Under the pieces are notes generated by a model. The model ran no database searches, was not told the origin of the DNA, and saw only the letters and a list, made by a program, of their open reading frames with translations. The translations under genes were made by a program, and so were the position numbers. This document shows, piece by piece, positions 7,161-17,251 of a stretch of 28,149 bases of DNA (positions within the stretch are counted from its first letter, which is position 1; each line of letters begins with the position of its first letter). Origin of the DNA: Phaeoceros laevis (lineage: Eukaryota > Anthocerotophyta > Anthocerotopsida > Notothyladales); NCBI GenBank assembly GCA_049999765.1, contig JBNGIQ010003964.1, positions 1-28,149 on the forward strand. Direction: 5' to 3'.

Positions 7161-9244
7161 ATGGATCATCCGGCGGCTGGGAAGGATGCGTCTGTGGAGG
7201 AGTGGCCATGGGGCGCGGCCGTCGAGGCAGGGTTGTTGCTCTTCACCACCGCTACTCTCCTTGTGGTGAGCAATTACCGTTGGAAGCAGCAACGGCAGCA
7301 GCTGAAGCCCCTGCCGCCGGGCCCCAAATGGCCCTCCTCGTGGCCCGTACTGGGCATCATCCCGTCCCGGGGCCGCTGTTCCACAAGGACCTGTGGAAAT
7401 TGAGCGACACCTAAGGCCCCGTTGTCTACTTCAAACTGGGCAGCATCCCCTGCGTCGTCGTCTCCTCTGCGGAAGCCATTCACGAGGTTACAGTCACAAG
7501 GGATCATGAGTTCCTCAACAAGTGAGCTGCGCATGCTCTGCTAGCTATAGCGGCGGCAGTAGTCAAGATTCCGAAACTTTGAAGACTGATCCTGAAAGCC
7601 AGCTGCAATTGATTTCTTTAGAAATTTGCTGAGACATGTGTCTGGCGTGAGATCTAACTTTCTTGTTGCAAAATTTTGCATCAATTGTGCACAGGTCTGA
7701 GCAGGCGGCTTTGCAGGAGTTGTCTGACAATTGCAAGGGAATTGGGAACGCGAAGCACACCGAGCAGAGCGTGGCGCTGCGCAAGATTGTCGCCACCGAG
7801 ATCATGACTCGCTCGCGCATCAGCTCGTACGAGACCACTCGGCGTGAGGACGGCAAAATCATGATCCGCTCCATTTACAAGGAAGCAGCTGCTCATGCTC
7901 CTACCGTCGACCTCCGCACAAGGTGACCAGTCTAATTTCCAAGGTGGCAGGCGAGCTCACAAAAAAAATTTTGCTCTCTCGATAGAAAGCTGACTGGTCA
8001 ATTTCTGTTGAAATCCTCCTGAATTCAAGTACCTACAGGTTGGCTGCTTTTGCTTCGAATACAATCACCCAAATCCTGTTCAGGAGGAGGTTCCATGGAG
8101 ATGTTGTGTCGGAGGAGTCTCTCAAGGTGAATCCACGCTCCGATGAGCCTGTGGATTTTCAGCAAATCGTCCCTCTCGTCTCAGGGGTACGTACGTCCAC
8201 ATGCAGACAGACAATAATCTCTGTTCTGTTTCTCTACTGGTAAAATTTGCGAAGCTTGCTGAGTATTGTGTGCTGCTGGGCTGGGCAGGTGCTGGAATTG
8301 TCGGGCGATGCGAATATTGCCGATTTCTTGCCCTTTCTCAAATGGCTTGATCCCCAAGGTGATTACTTAAAAGGTTTCAAGAACACACAGCATTGTCTGC
8401 CCGGCCATGGCCCTGGCCCTGGCCGGCGCCACAGAAATGAACTCTTGAAAGTCGAGATTGCTCATTCCCCTTCCAAGGAAGTGTTGTATGTGTTGAAATG
8501 CATGCGCAGGGAAGGGGAGAAAGGGGAAAATTTTGTGCACCCAGTACAGCAACCTGCTGAGCGAGATCGTGAAGGAGCACCGCCACTTCCACCAACAGAA
8601 CCCGGACCTCATCGCCTCCGAGGACCACGTCAAGGACTACTTGGACGTGCTGCTCCTGGCGCAAAAGGAGAACAAGCTCCTCACCGACGCCACCATCAAA
8701 GGCGCCCTGTCGGACGTGCTGCTGGGCGGCCAGGACTCGACCATGGCCATAGTGGAGTGGACGCTGGCGCTGCTTATCCGGCACCCGCACCACCTGGAGC
8801 GCGCGCACCAGGAGATGGACCGCGCGGTAGGGCGCGACCGCCTGGTGGAGGACGCCGACCTCGCTAACCTGCCTTTCCTCGGCGCGCTCGTCGACGAGTC
8901 GCTGCGGTACATGCCCCCCTTCCCCTTAACCGTCCGGGGCAACCGGGAGGAGGCGGAGGTGGGCGGCTACCGCGTGCCCAAGGGCTCGATCCTCTTCCTG
9001 CACACCGACAAGGCCGGCAAGGACCCCGCGCTCTGGAAGGACCCGCACGTCTTCGACCCCGACCGCTAGGCCGGCGCCACGGAGCGGGACCGGTGGTTCA
9101 AGCTCATAGCGTTCGGAACCGGGCGGCGGCGGTGTCCCGGGAAGCCGCTCGGTTTGGCCACCGTCACTTTGTGACATGGAGGGCGTCCCTGGGATCACTC
9201 GCTTCAGAGCCGTCCCGCTGCCTCATCTCTACGCGGCCTCGTGA
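7161..9244 (+). pseudogene. second cytochrome P450, decayed multi-exon copy
   Basis: P450s are ER-anchored heme mono-oxygenases. This one belongs to a different family from the flanking pair. Exon 1 starts MDHPAAGKDASVEEWPWG at 7161, with a membrane helix and LPPGPK, shifts frame near 7352, has TAA at 7412-7414 inside DTYGPVVYF-like sequence and ends near 7521. Exon 2 (about 7689-7922) gives TEIMTRSRISSYETTRRED. Exon 3 is 8039-8186 and exon 4 8289-8358, both with good GT/AG sites. The last exon, from about 8543, carries the I-helix GGQDSTMAIVEW, ESLR (ExxR), VFDPDR, then TAG at 9067-9069, the heme loop FGTGRRRCPG, TGA at 9172-9174, and a frameshifted tail with part of the C-terminus deleted. 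The four or more independent lesions make it a pseudogene, although the heme loop itself is still perfect. Confidence 0.9.
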
Positions 9245-9763
9245 GGCGTGTGGTAAATGCCTACATGACAGTCATGTTAGAATTGAACTGATTTAAACGG
9301 GAAAACGTGTGAACCTGGTCGCGTGTTCAATTCCCGTGCGGAGTTGAGTTGGCTCCTAGGTACGAGCAATCCACAATGTTCAAGATCACCACTTGCAAAT
9401 TTTCCAGAGATCATAGAAAAAGCATGAGATATCCAGAGTACCCCTGGAGTAACCAGCTAGTCCTACAAAACCATGGCCCATCTACAAGGAAGGACCAGAT
9501 GGCCTCATTTGTATACAACTTTAGAACCTCGACAAGCAGCTTCATCCACAGCCAAGTGAGCCAAGTGCAGATGAAGGCACATACCTGGCACACTGGACTG
9601 GCCAAACTGGTCTCTAGACAGTTGTGAAACCGACAAGACGTGCTGCAGTGTGGTTTTCCAGCAAACTCAGGACATCTTGGTGCACGAGTTTCACTAGTGC
9701 CTTCAGCGCACCTGCTCCCTCCTGTATAAATCAATCACCTCTCCTTTTCTTGTGGGTCCACCT

Positions 9764-10030
9764 TCAAGTTGGTTTCTGCTCCTGGATCTCAAGGCCCAGC
9801 TCCTCGGTGCTGTTGTAACCAAAATCTGCAAAGCCCGCACAACCGAAGCCTATGGCAGGAACCCTAATCGGACAGAACCGGTAGGAAGCTTCCTGCACAG
9901 GTCCCATCAGAGGATAGAGCCAAGTCAAGTCGTTGCTACCTGTCAAATGTGGAGCTTGCTGATGTTGCTGCCGGTACTCCCTGGCCATGGAGGAGAAATG
10001 AGCCGGATCACCAACCACCTCGGGTTTTGC
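9764..10030 (-). pseudogene. unrecognised coding-like fragment
   Basis: The minus strand has a stop-free frame ending in ELGLEIQEQKPT, with balanced composition and text such as AHFSSMAREYRQQHQQ, GSNDLTWLYPLMGPVQEASY and RVPAIGFGCAGFADFGYN. It looks more like a real terminal exon than the other short frames around it, but I do not recognise the family. No matching upstream exon is visible, so it may be one more displaced gene piece. Confidence is low. Confidence 0.25.
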
Positions 10031-10663
10031 TTTGGGAGGTTTAACCTAGTACGCCAGAAGTGCAGCATTAGCATACACAAGCAAAAGGTCAGGAAACGAT
10101 TGAAGATAGGGGGCCCCCCGGTGGAACACCAGGGAACTCGTCCCAGGTGTGGTGCATCAGGACAGTTGGTGATATGGCGTTCGCAGTCGCGATCGACAAC
10201 CATCTCTTGCACCACCATGCTCCCAACTTCACCGAACATTCCATGATGCTCCAGCCAAAGGTGCTGCCATGAGTGCTAGCTAGTTTTGCAGCTCCTCCTT
10301 CCTGCAGTTTGGAATGTGGCCCATGCTCATCCATCTCCAGTCACCCCAAGCTGCAGACTGAAATCTGCGGCAAGTAAGCAGGGAAGCCATCCTGAATCAT
10401 AGAAATTCCAGAGCAAGGTTTGGAAATGGCAGGGAAGACCCTTCAACTGGCTGCCCTAAGCCCCTAAGCGCGGATGACTTCACAATCATTGTCCGGTCTA
10501 GGTCCACAATGGCTGGATTGTGAGCTATACATGAGTTTCGCACTAACGGGTCAGCCCCATCTCTGAGAAGCAGACCCGTACAGTACACATACACCGACCA
10601 ATTGCAAAACAGGTGAGGCTGTCACGGTATATACTTTCCGGTACTTGCACAACACAACAACTC

Positions 10664-10672
10664 GTTTAAATA
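10664..10672 (+). promoter_or_regulatory. possible TATA box of the intact P450
   Basis: TTTAAATAG lies about 200 bp upstream of the P450 start, and another TATA-like string, GGTATATAC, lies near 10626. Either distance would leave a plausible 5' leader. It lies outside the duplicated segment, so the left copy did not inherit it. This is a sequence match only. Confidence 0.2.
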
Positions 10673-10871
10673 GCAGGCTTTGAAGATATAGTGTAATACG
10701 GGTTCCAATAGGCAGCTTCTGACTATTCCCATTTGGCACACATGCCGTCGTACCTTTCGGACCGAGCATGACTGTGATTCGGGCATCTGACAGGCCGGCC
10801 ACCTGTACATGACCTCCAGGTCCAGCCCCCGGGGGTCCAATTGCAACCTGCACAGGACGCCGGCCTCGGCA

Positions 10872-12867
10872 ATGGAGGAGCAATTGCAATGGGGGTTACA
10901 GCAGCAGCTGCTGCTGGGACTGTTGGTGGCAGCTGCCGCTGCGCTGCTGCTCCTCCAGCGGCGGACAAAGGGGCAGCTGAGGTTGCCGCCGGGTCCCCCA
11001 GGGCTGCCCCTGTTTGGCCATCTGTTTCTGTTCAAAGGCATGAAGCGACGGCACGCCGATCTGTACAAGCTGGCGGAGACGTACGGCCCCATCATGTGGC
11101 TGCGCTTAGGATACAAGGGCGTCGTGGTGGTGCAGTCCCCGGAGCTGGCTGCTGAGATCTTCAAGCACCAGGACAACACCTTCTCCTCGCGGCCTTCTCC
11201 CAACTACGGCTCCGCTTTGATCCTCTCCAACAGCAACGTGGCATTGGCGCCCTACGGACCGCATTGGAAATTCATGAGGTACGTGAAATTTCTTGAAGGC
11301 CCCAAACATAAATAGATCTCCAAAATTTTGGGGCTTTCAAGAAATCCTTTCTTCTCACTGAGTCTGCTCAGAGTTTACTTGTCTGTAGGAAGCTGTTGAC
11401 GGTGGAGCTGCTGACGAGCAAGAGGATCAGTGACTTCCAGCACGTCAGGGTGGAGGGGGTGGGCTACATGGTGGAGGCCATCCGAAGCCACCTGGGGCAG
11501 CCTGTGGACTTGGACTACCTTTTCACCACTCTCAACCTGAACAACATCACCAAGATGGGCATGAGCAAGGCTGCCATCCCCCGCTACCTGGTGCAAGATC
11601 CGGAGGACAAAGCAGCAGCAATAAGAGGTAGGCAAACGTGGCTCCACATAGATTTCCAGCAGGAAACCAACTTCAAGTTGTGCAGACCTGCATCAGGATT
11701 GAACTTCTTCAAAGTTTTACACCTTGGAAAATGTTGGACTGTAAACATGTTGGTGGCTGAGCACTGGCTAATGTGGATCCGTGGAATAAATTTGTTTGCT
11801 TGCAAGCAGATGCAGATGGAGAGGTGGGCAGTGGCATGGACGAGGCAAAAGATCAGGAGCTGATTAGGCTTTTAAGTGAGGCATCCCACATCCTGGGAAT
11901 CCGGGCCATCGGGGACGCCATTCCGTGGCTCTCCTTCGTGGACAGCTTTCTCCTTCCCAAAGCTAAGTTCGAGAAGACCAGGCGGCAGCTGGACGCATTC
12001 TACGCGAGGGTGATCCAGGAGCACCGGCAGTACCGGTCATCCCATCCCGGATCGCCACCCCGGGACTTCGTGGACGTCCTGCTCAGCGCTGACGTGGACG
12101 CCGACGGGGAATCCACAATCACCGACGACGTCATATCGGCACAGCTACAGGTGCGGCGTATTATTTATGCACAGGTCTGCTGCCATGTGGCATTTCCTTA
12201 CGAAGCTCGCACACACCTGTAATGATTGTAGACCCTGATAATTGCCGGGACCGACACCGCCTCCGTCTCCATGGTATGGGCCATGGCGGAGCTGCTGCGG
12301 CACCCTGAGCACATGGAGCAGGCCGTACAGGAGCTGGACCGGGTAGTGGGCGCCAGCAGGGCCGTGGCGGAGGCGGACGTGGCCAACCTTCCCTTCCTGC
12401 AGGCGGTGGTGAAGGAGACGATGCGCGTGCACCCGGCGGCGCCCATGCTCGTCCCGCACTACTCGATGCAGGCAGCCACCGTGGGAGGCTACCACATCCC
12501 GGCCAACACCACAGTCTTCATCAACGGCTGGGCGCTTGGCCGAGACCCCGCCTACTGGCCACATCCCGAGCGCTTCCAGCCTGGCAGATTCCTAGCTGGC
12601 TCGCGGACGGCTGACGTGGACGTGCGCGGGCATCACTTCCAGCTCCTACCCTTCGGCGCAGGCAAGCGCATTTGCCCAGGTGCTACGCTCGCGCTTTCCA
12701 TGATTCACTTTTCCCTCGCCACGCTGCTGCATACCTTCACCTGGACGCTCCCGCCGGATGTGGCGCGGCCCGAGGACCTGGACATGAGCGAGCGCCAGGG
12801 TCCGATCCTGCACAAAGCGGTGCGCCTCAAAGCGGTGCCACATCCCAAGCTACCTCTGCAGATATAA
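10872..12867 (+). CDS. cytochrome P450, A-type (intact, four exons, 541 aa)
   Basis: ER-anchored heme mono-oxygenase using NADPH-P450 reductase; the substrate cannot be read from sequence. Proposed exons are 10872-11278, 11389-11627, 11807-12150 and 12232-12867; all introns are GT-AG, the phases agree, and the total is 1626 nt. The start MEEQLQWGLQ is chosen over the ATG at 10809 because it puts the membrane helix (LLLGLLVAAAAALLLLQRR) at the N-terminus and because the paralogous left copy has the same start. Motifs in order: hinge LPPGPPGLPLFGH, oxygen-binding I-helix AGTDTAS, KETMR (ExxR), PERFQPGRF, and heme loop PFGAGKRICPG with the Cys thiolate ligand. The length is normal for the family. 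The three introns exceed the single intron usual in A-type P450s. It belongs broadly to the CYP71 clan; I do not assign a family number. Confidence 0.92.
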
Positions 12868-13745
12868 TTTATCCACAAGTTGAAATCGCTAGTGAACGAG
12901 TTTGGTAGATGTTCTAGGACTTCCTGAGATGTACATGTATGTATCTGGTCCAACTGACCATGGCCAACTGGTACAAAATGTGGAAGCTTTGATGCTACCT
13001 AACTCCACTAGGAGCATTTTTTTTGTCAACACGGTCTGATGTTTTAACTGCCCTGATCTTAGGCTACGTCCAGGTGCAAGAGGGTGATGCAACTTGGCAA
13101 ATGCAGTCCAGAAACACCACAGCCACAGGATCCAAGACATGCTAGCTGGAACTTCAACTTCTGAAACAAACCTGCCTCCAGAGAGGAAGTCAGAGCCATC
13201 CAAGCTCATGATCATGAGGAAATCATCTGAGTTGGGGGTGGGAAAACCTTCCTGGTGGATGCACACATGTGCCAAATATGATAACTCGTCCAGGATTTCA
13301 ACTGTGCACTGTGTGATAGGTTTTGCAGGAATAGGTTGAAGCAACCCCAGGGCTTTCCCGCAAGCCTTGGGCCTTTCTTCCTGGAGCCACAAACGCTGTA
13401 GCTACTAGCTACCCGATCTGTGCATGCGCAAGCTTCTAATTCAATTTGGCTGGTTTTCAACTTTCCATCGAGGCATGAGTACTAGTGCTCTTGGTAGTGA
13501 TTTTCCCCCTTGGCAGGGCTAAAACTGTGCTTCCAACTATGGAGGAAGCTACTTCTGATTATATTTAGAACTTTCCAAAGTCGGGTAAAGTCGTGTTCAG
13601 CTACAAAACCATGGCCCAGGCCAGTAGTACTCTGGATATTAAGGGCTCACTGTGAAGGACAGGCGAACTTCCAATAGCTCACATGAGAGGTTGCTACGTA
13701 ATATATTGTAGTTCTTGAAAGGTTTTTAAAAGCATCTAGATACAG

Positions 13746-13873
13746 CATGAATTTCCCATGATAGCCGTAGACTAAGTTTGGGACAAGTTTCATGAATTTC
13801 CCATGATAGCCGTGGACTAAGTTTGGGACAAGTTTCATGAATTTCCCATGATAGCCGAGTTTGGGACAAGTTT
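13746..13873 (+). repeat. 45-bp tandem repeat, three copies
   Basis: Units lie at 13746-13790, 13791-13835 and 13836-13873; each starts CATGAATTTCCCATGATAGC and ends GGGACAAGTTT. The first two differ by a single base and the third lacks 7 bp. The corresponding place in the left arm (near 4775-4810) has one copy only, so the expansion came after the inverted duplication. Confidence 0.9.
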
Positions 13874-14025
13874 CTGAACCCCTGCGATGTTGGAAATCTC
13901 TAATTTTAGATAGGCGGAGAAAACAGACACTTGTGCTCAAATAAGAAAAGTCTTGAAACGAGTAGCCAGAAGGGTTTAAGAGCCTTACGGACCCGTGCTT
14001 TTGAAAGAAGTTGCAAGCACTGATC

Positions 14026-15402
14026 ATGATGGCGGGTGTACACGTCAAACCAAGGCTAGCGCTACCAGAGGTTACTGTGGACGATATCCGCAGCCGGCTG
14101 TCCTTTTCGGAATTATGCAGGGATCGGCTACCTTACCGCAATTGTTACCTGGAAGTCAGAACCACATTTGAGGGGAGGGTCCCGGTTGTTAGATTCACAG
14201 CCTTGGGTTCCTCTAAACAGAGTGGGAGTAATGGTCATAGTATTGTGGCGGAATTCGAACACAAACTTGAAGCGCATGGTTTGTGGTTTGAGCACGACTC
14301 TACAACGTGCTGCTCAGCAGAGGGCCTCATATGCTTCATGGGCTGCCCACTCCGCCCCGCGGACAATTGGCAGCCAGTAATGGTGGCCAACCCTGTGACC
14401 AAGGAGCCCCTGCATGAGCTGCCTCCCATCTTCACATTTGGTCTGGAGGACATGTTCCTTCGCGGCGCTGTCTCCCTCCCCGGCTGGAGATGGGAGCTCA
14501 GGCTTACTATGGTGGCGGACCCAGCTGCTTGTGGGCAGCACTACAGTGTGCTTGTCACAAGCGCTGCCACCAAACCACGCTCCCGCTCCCGCCTTCTGCA
14601 TGCCTTCACAGCTATCTACAGCTTTCGCACCAGTACCTGGCAGGCTCGAATCCATGGCGACCCTGGGAGACGTGACGAGGGCACCTTTATCCGGATGCTT
14701 GCTCTCGGGGACATGGTGTACATGGTGTTTCAAAGGAACCACGTTGCCGGCCTCACGTTAAGCTTCTTGGGTCGCAACATTCACGAAGAGCTGCCGGGGC
14801 CTGATGAGGAGCCTCATGATAGTTCGCAGCAGAGGAAGGAGCTTCCTCGGCGTCTGGTTTACTGTCACTCGGCCAAGATGTGGCCTCCTGCTACCTGGAA
14901 AGGGGTGCAAATTCCGCACTTCACATGTGGAAAATCGTATGTCTATGACCGATGGCCGGAAATAGAGCTCTTGGCTTGCCTGGGCCGCCTGCTCATTGCG
15001 GTCTTCCCTTGCATCTACGAGTTCCTGCCTTCACAGGCCAGATGGGAAAAGGTTTCCACTGTGCCCCAGGACATGATGCCTGCAGATGTACAGCGGGTAC
15101 ATCGACAGGTCTACATTGACCCCGAATTCAGCCTCGACTTGAACGAGTGCTCGCGCAATTACAAGCGCTTGTTCAAGTGCTTTGAGGAGGACGGGCTGCT
15201 GCGCTTCGTTGACACGTTGACATCAACCACTGCAATGGCGTGCGCATCATCTTCGACATCCGCACCAACGCTAGGAGCATGCATGGTTCGAAGCGACATG
15301 TTAGCAAAGGCAACCGTCGTTTTGCCATCGACTTCCGCCCTTCCTTGCGTTGTCCAAGAGGAGGCAGTCGGACACCTTCCTTGGCATCACTCCCCTCTGT
15401 AG
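14026..15402 (+). CDS. F-box-associated-domain-like protein (458 aa, single exon)
   Basis: One uninterrupted frame runs from ATG at 14026 (a second ATG follows at 14029) to TAG at 15400-15402. The middle part has the hallmarks of plant F-box-associated/kelch-like C-terminal regions: SAEGLICFMG, then VANPVTKEPLHELPPI, YSVLVTSA, FRTSTWQARIHGD and LVYCHSAKMW, a run of beta-blade-like segments each with Gly or Trp turns. In the family this half recruits substrates to SCF ubiquitin ligases, while an N-terminal F-box of about 40 residues binds SKP1. No convincing F-box is visible here; the N-terminus reads LPEVTVDDIRSRLSFSELC. The gene may therefore be 5'-truncated, as it starts about 80 bp from the edge of the inverted repeat. 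The last 70 residues are Ser/Thr/Ala-rich and look less conserved. Confidence 0.65.
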   Translation: MMAGVHVKPRLALPEVTVDDIRSRLSFSELCRDRLPYRNCYLEVRTTFEGRVPVVRFTALGSSKQSGSNGHSIVAEFEHKLEAHGLWFEHDSTTCCSAEGLICFMGCPLRPADNWQPVMVANPVTKEPLHELPPIFTFGLEDMFLRGAVSLPGWRWELRLTMVADPAACGQHYSVLVTSAATKPRSRSRLLHAFTAIYSFRTSTWQARIHGDPGRRDEGTFIRMLALGDMVYMVFQRNHVAGLTLSFLGRNIHEELPGPDEEPHDSSQQRKELPRRLVYCHSAKMWPPATWKGVQIPHFTCGKSYVYDRWPEIELLACLGRLLIAVFPCIYEFLPSQARWEKVSTVPQDMMPADVQRVHRQVYIDPEFSLDLNECSRNYKRLFKCFEEDGLLRFVDTLTSTTAMACASSSTSAPTLGACMVRSDMLAKATVVLPSTSALPCVVQEEAVGHLPWHHSPL

Positions 15403-17040
15403 GAAACATTCATTGATTAGTCTAGAAAGTGCAAACCACGTTGTAAGAAATAGGAAATATTTACAAGAGTTCACCCGAAACCTGATGGATGACCAGTTGA
15501 ATGGTATTTTAGGCTGCATTTCAGGCTACATCTTGGGCTACCATACAATTATAACTGAAGCAGGAACATGTATGGCAGGGAATCCCTTCCCGGCTAGCCT
15601 TTGCAACCTAGGACTTAAAGTGTAGCAGTGCAAGTGTCAAGATTGCAACGTAAATATGATTCCAGCTTCAGCCCTAGTGTACACATGTATGGGAAGAGCT
15701 CGGAACTGAAGAGGGACAAGCACCACTTCAGATGAAGAGGGACAAGTTCTAGATCCAAGGACATAGCCAGAGATGCCAGGAGGAAGGCACCTTGAACTTG
15801 CTGGTTGCAAGGTCGGAATAGGAGAAGAACGACCTCTTAACTTGAAGCAGGTAGACGTGGCATCCACTACGTATAGGATATACTCGGGTGTTCGCCGGGT
15901 CACATCATGTTCTCCACGCCAGGGGATGCCTGGATCAGGACCTAGACATACCACAAAAAGCCAAGGCTGCAGCTGGATTGCTGCACAAAGCCACCAAAGG
16001 CAGAGAGAAAATGGACATTGCTTGTGCAGCCATTTGCAGCAAGGGAATAAAATACAGAAAACATTACCACAGCTCTCATCAAAGCAGTTAGAGGGAATGA
16101 TAAAGAAGGTTAGTGAATATCTTCCAAACGAATGCATTTCCATATCTGGGGGACAGGTCATTCCGAGACATTAGCACACATGCAGTTCTGCACAAAACTG
16201 TGAACCAAACTGCGAAGGTTTGAAAGCAAGGTGCACAATTTCGAACTTCCTTTTCTCAAGTACTGATCATAAAGAAAAAACTCACAGAGAAAAAGACTTC
16301 ACTATTGTAGAGAATCCAACAGACCTCAGAGGTGGATGAGCATCATGACGGTGGTCAGCACGACGAGCAAAATGCAAATAAACCATCACATCTGCATGCC
16401 CTAGAAGATTCGGGAATGCTTCCCTTCAGGCTCAAGCACCCCTGCCCTGCATGGCCTCCATGATGCCCACAAATCCTACCTGGAACCATCGCTAGGCACT
16501 TTGAGCTTCTGCCCTGGCTCTGCAAACAAACGCCCGCATAAGCAAGCGGCTGTTACTACCGGATCCGCGATTGTTGCTGTGAACATTGGCGGATAGGTGG
16601 TGCCAGGCCAGACTGCTGCCAGAGACACTGTCACCATCAGTCTTCAGGAGGCATTCTTCCTCAGGCTGGTGTTCGTTTGCAAAGCCAGGGCTATGGCGGA
16701 TGGCATCTGCACCAATACCGGTAAGAGACAGGTTTGACAGACTTAGGGCTGGCTGGACCCCATGGGTGGCCCAGCTGCCCACCAGCAGCACAACGTCAGA
16801 AATGCGAAATCAGCCCGAGGAGCAAAATGGAGAAAGAGCGCGGGCCTGTGGCGTCCGGAGTGGTGACATGGCGTTCGAAGTCGAGGTCGACAACCATGCC
16901 TTCCTACTCTACACTCTCGACTTCAAACGCCACCTCACAATTCCATCACGTCCCATTGCAGTGTGTGTGCAGCCGACAGGCTGATCTATCCCTCAGAAAG
17001 GTGCGCCAACCTCGTCCACCCCAGCATCACCTCGCCGCTG
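15403..17040. other. intergenic, no gene supported
   Basis: Several short frames occur on both strands. The best-looking are the plus frame 15888-16091 (Lys/Ala-rich, QKAKAAAGLLHKATKGREK) and the minus frame 16791-16492 (Ser/Asn-rich), but neither has family features or convincing splice partners. An AGATGAAGAGGGACAAG-like phrase recurs near 15705 and 15735. At 16868 a short frame starts MAFEVEVDNH, resembling 10174. I see no RNA gene. Confidence 0.4.
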
Positions 17041-17251
17041 CCGCTACCCTCAACCAACCCCTGCTGCCGCTACACTCAAACCAACCCTTGCAGCCGCTAC
17101 TCTCAAACCAACCCTTGCTGCCGCTACTCTCAACCAACCCTTCCTGCCGCTACTCTCAAACCAACACTTGCTGCCGCTACTCTCAAACCAACCCTTCGTG
17201 CCGCTACCCTCAACCAACCCTTGCTGCCGCTACTCTCAGCAACCCTTGCTC
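17041..17251 (+). repeat. minisatellite, eight 25-27-bp units
   Basis: Eight adjacent units start CCGCTACTCTCAAACCAACC or a near variant and end in TTGCTG. By my count their lengths are 26, 27, 27, 26, 27, 27, 26 and 25 bp. The 26-bp forms lack one A in the CAAACC run, which shifts frame between units, so a conserved protein repeat is unlikely. No CRISPR-like unique spacers are present. Confidence 0.92.

Larger units (their letters stand above)
9245..10839. other. interval between P450 genes; mostly unassigned
   Basis: No complete gene is recognisable. The interval holds a 40-bp exact copy (9402-9441) of sequence in the left inverted-repeat arm, a possible minus-strand coding fragment (next entry), and a TATA-like TTTAAATAG near 10664 that could serve the P450 downstream. 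A short block at 10168-10203 resembles 16862-16897. The minus frame 10594-10397 is open but matches nothing I know. Confidence 0.5.
10840..13945 (+). repeat. right arm of the P450 inverted duplication
   Basis: This is the plus-strand counterpart of 4704-6690. Homology begins about 30 bp upstream of the P450 start (GCAACCTGCACAG), runs through exon 1, and continues in the 3' flank from the stop codon to about 13945. It differs from the left arm in keeping the P450 middle and end, in lacking about 385 bp next to the hairpin, in lacking a short insert that the left arm carries at about 4915-4950, and in carrying a threefold 45-bp tandem repeat. The F-box-like gene starts only about 80 bp beyond its end. 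Confidence 0.85.

Noticed and set aside
9318-9341. tRNA-like B-box (GTGTTCAATTCCCG) suggesting a tRNA or SINE.
   Set aside because: The T-arm stem does not pair properly and no A-box, anticodon arm or acceptor stem can be built upstream.
10809-10871. Upstream ATG of the intact P450 (21 extra residues).
   Set aside because: It puts a charged segment before the membrane anchor, and the paralogous left copy shows homology only from about 30 bp before the inner ATG.
16326-16400. Minus-strand hydrophobic tail FICILLVVLTTVMMLIHL, like a tail-anchored protein end.
   Set aside because: A stop lies just upstream in the same frame and no suitable acceptor site or preceding exon joins to it.
17041-17251. 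CRISPR-like array.
   Set aside because: Units are contiguous with no unique spacers, and the genome is eukaryotic; it is a minisatellite.
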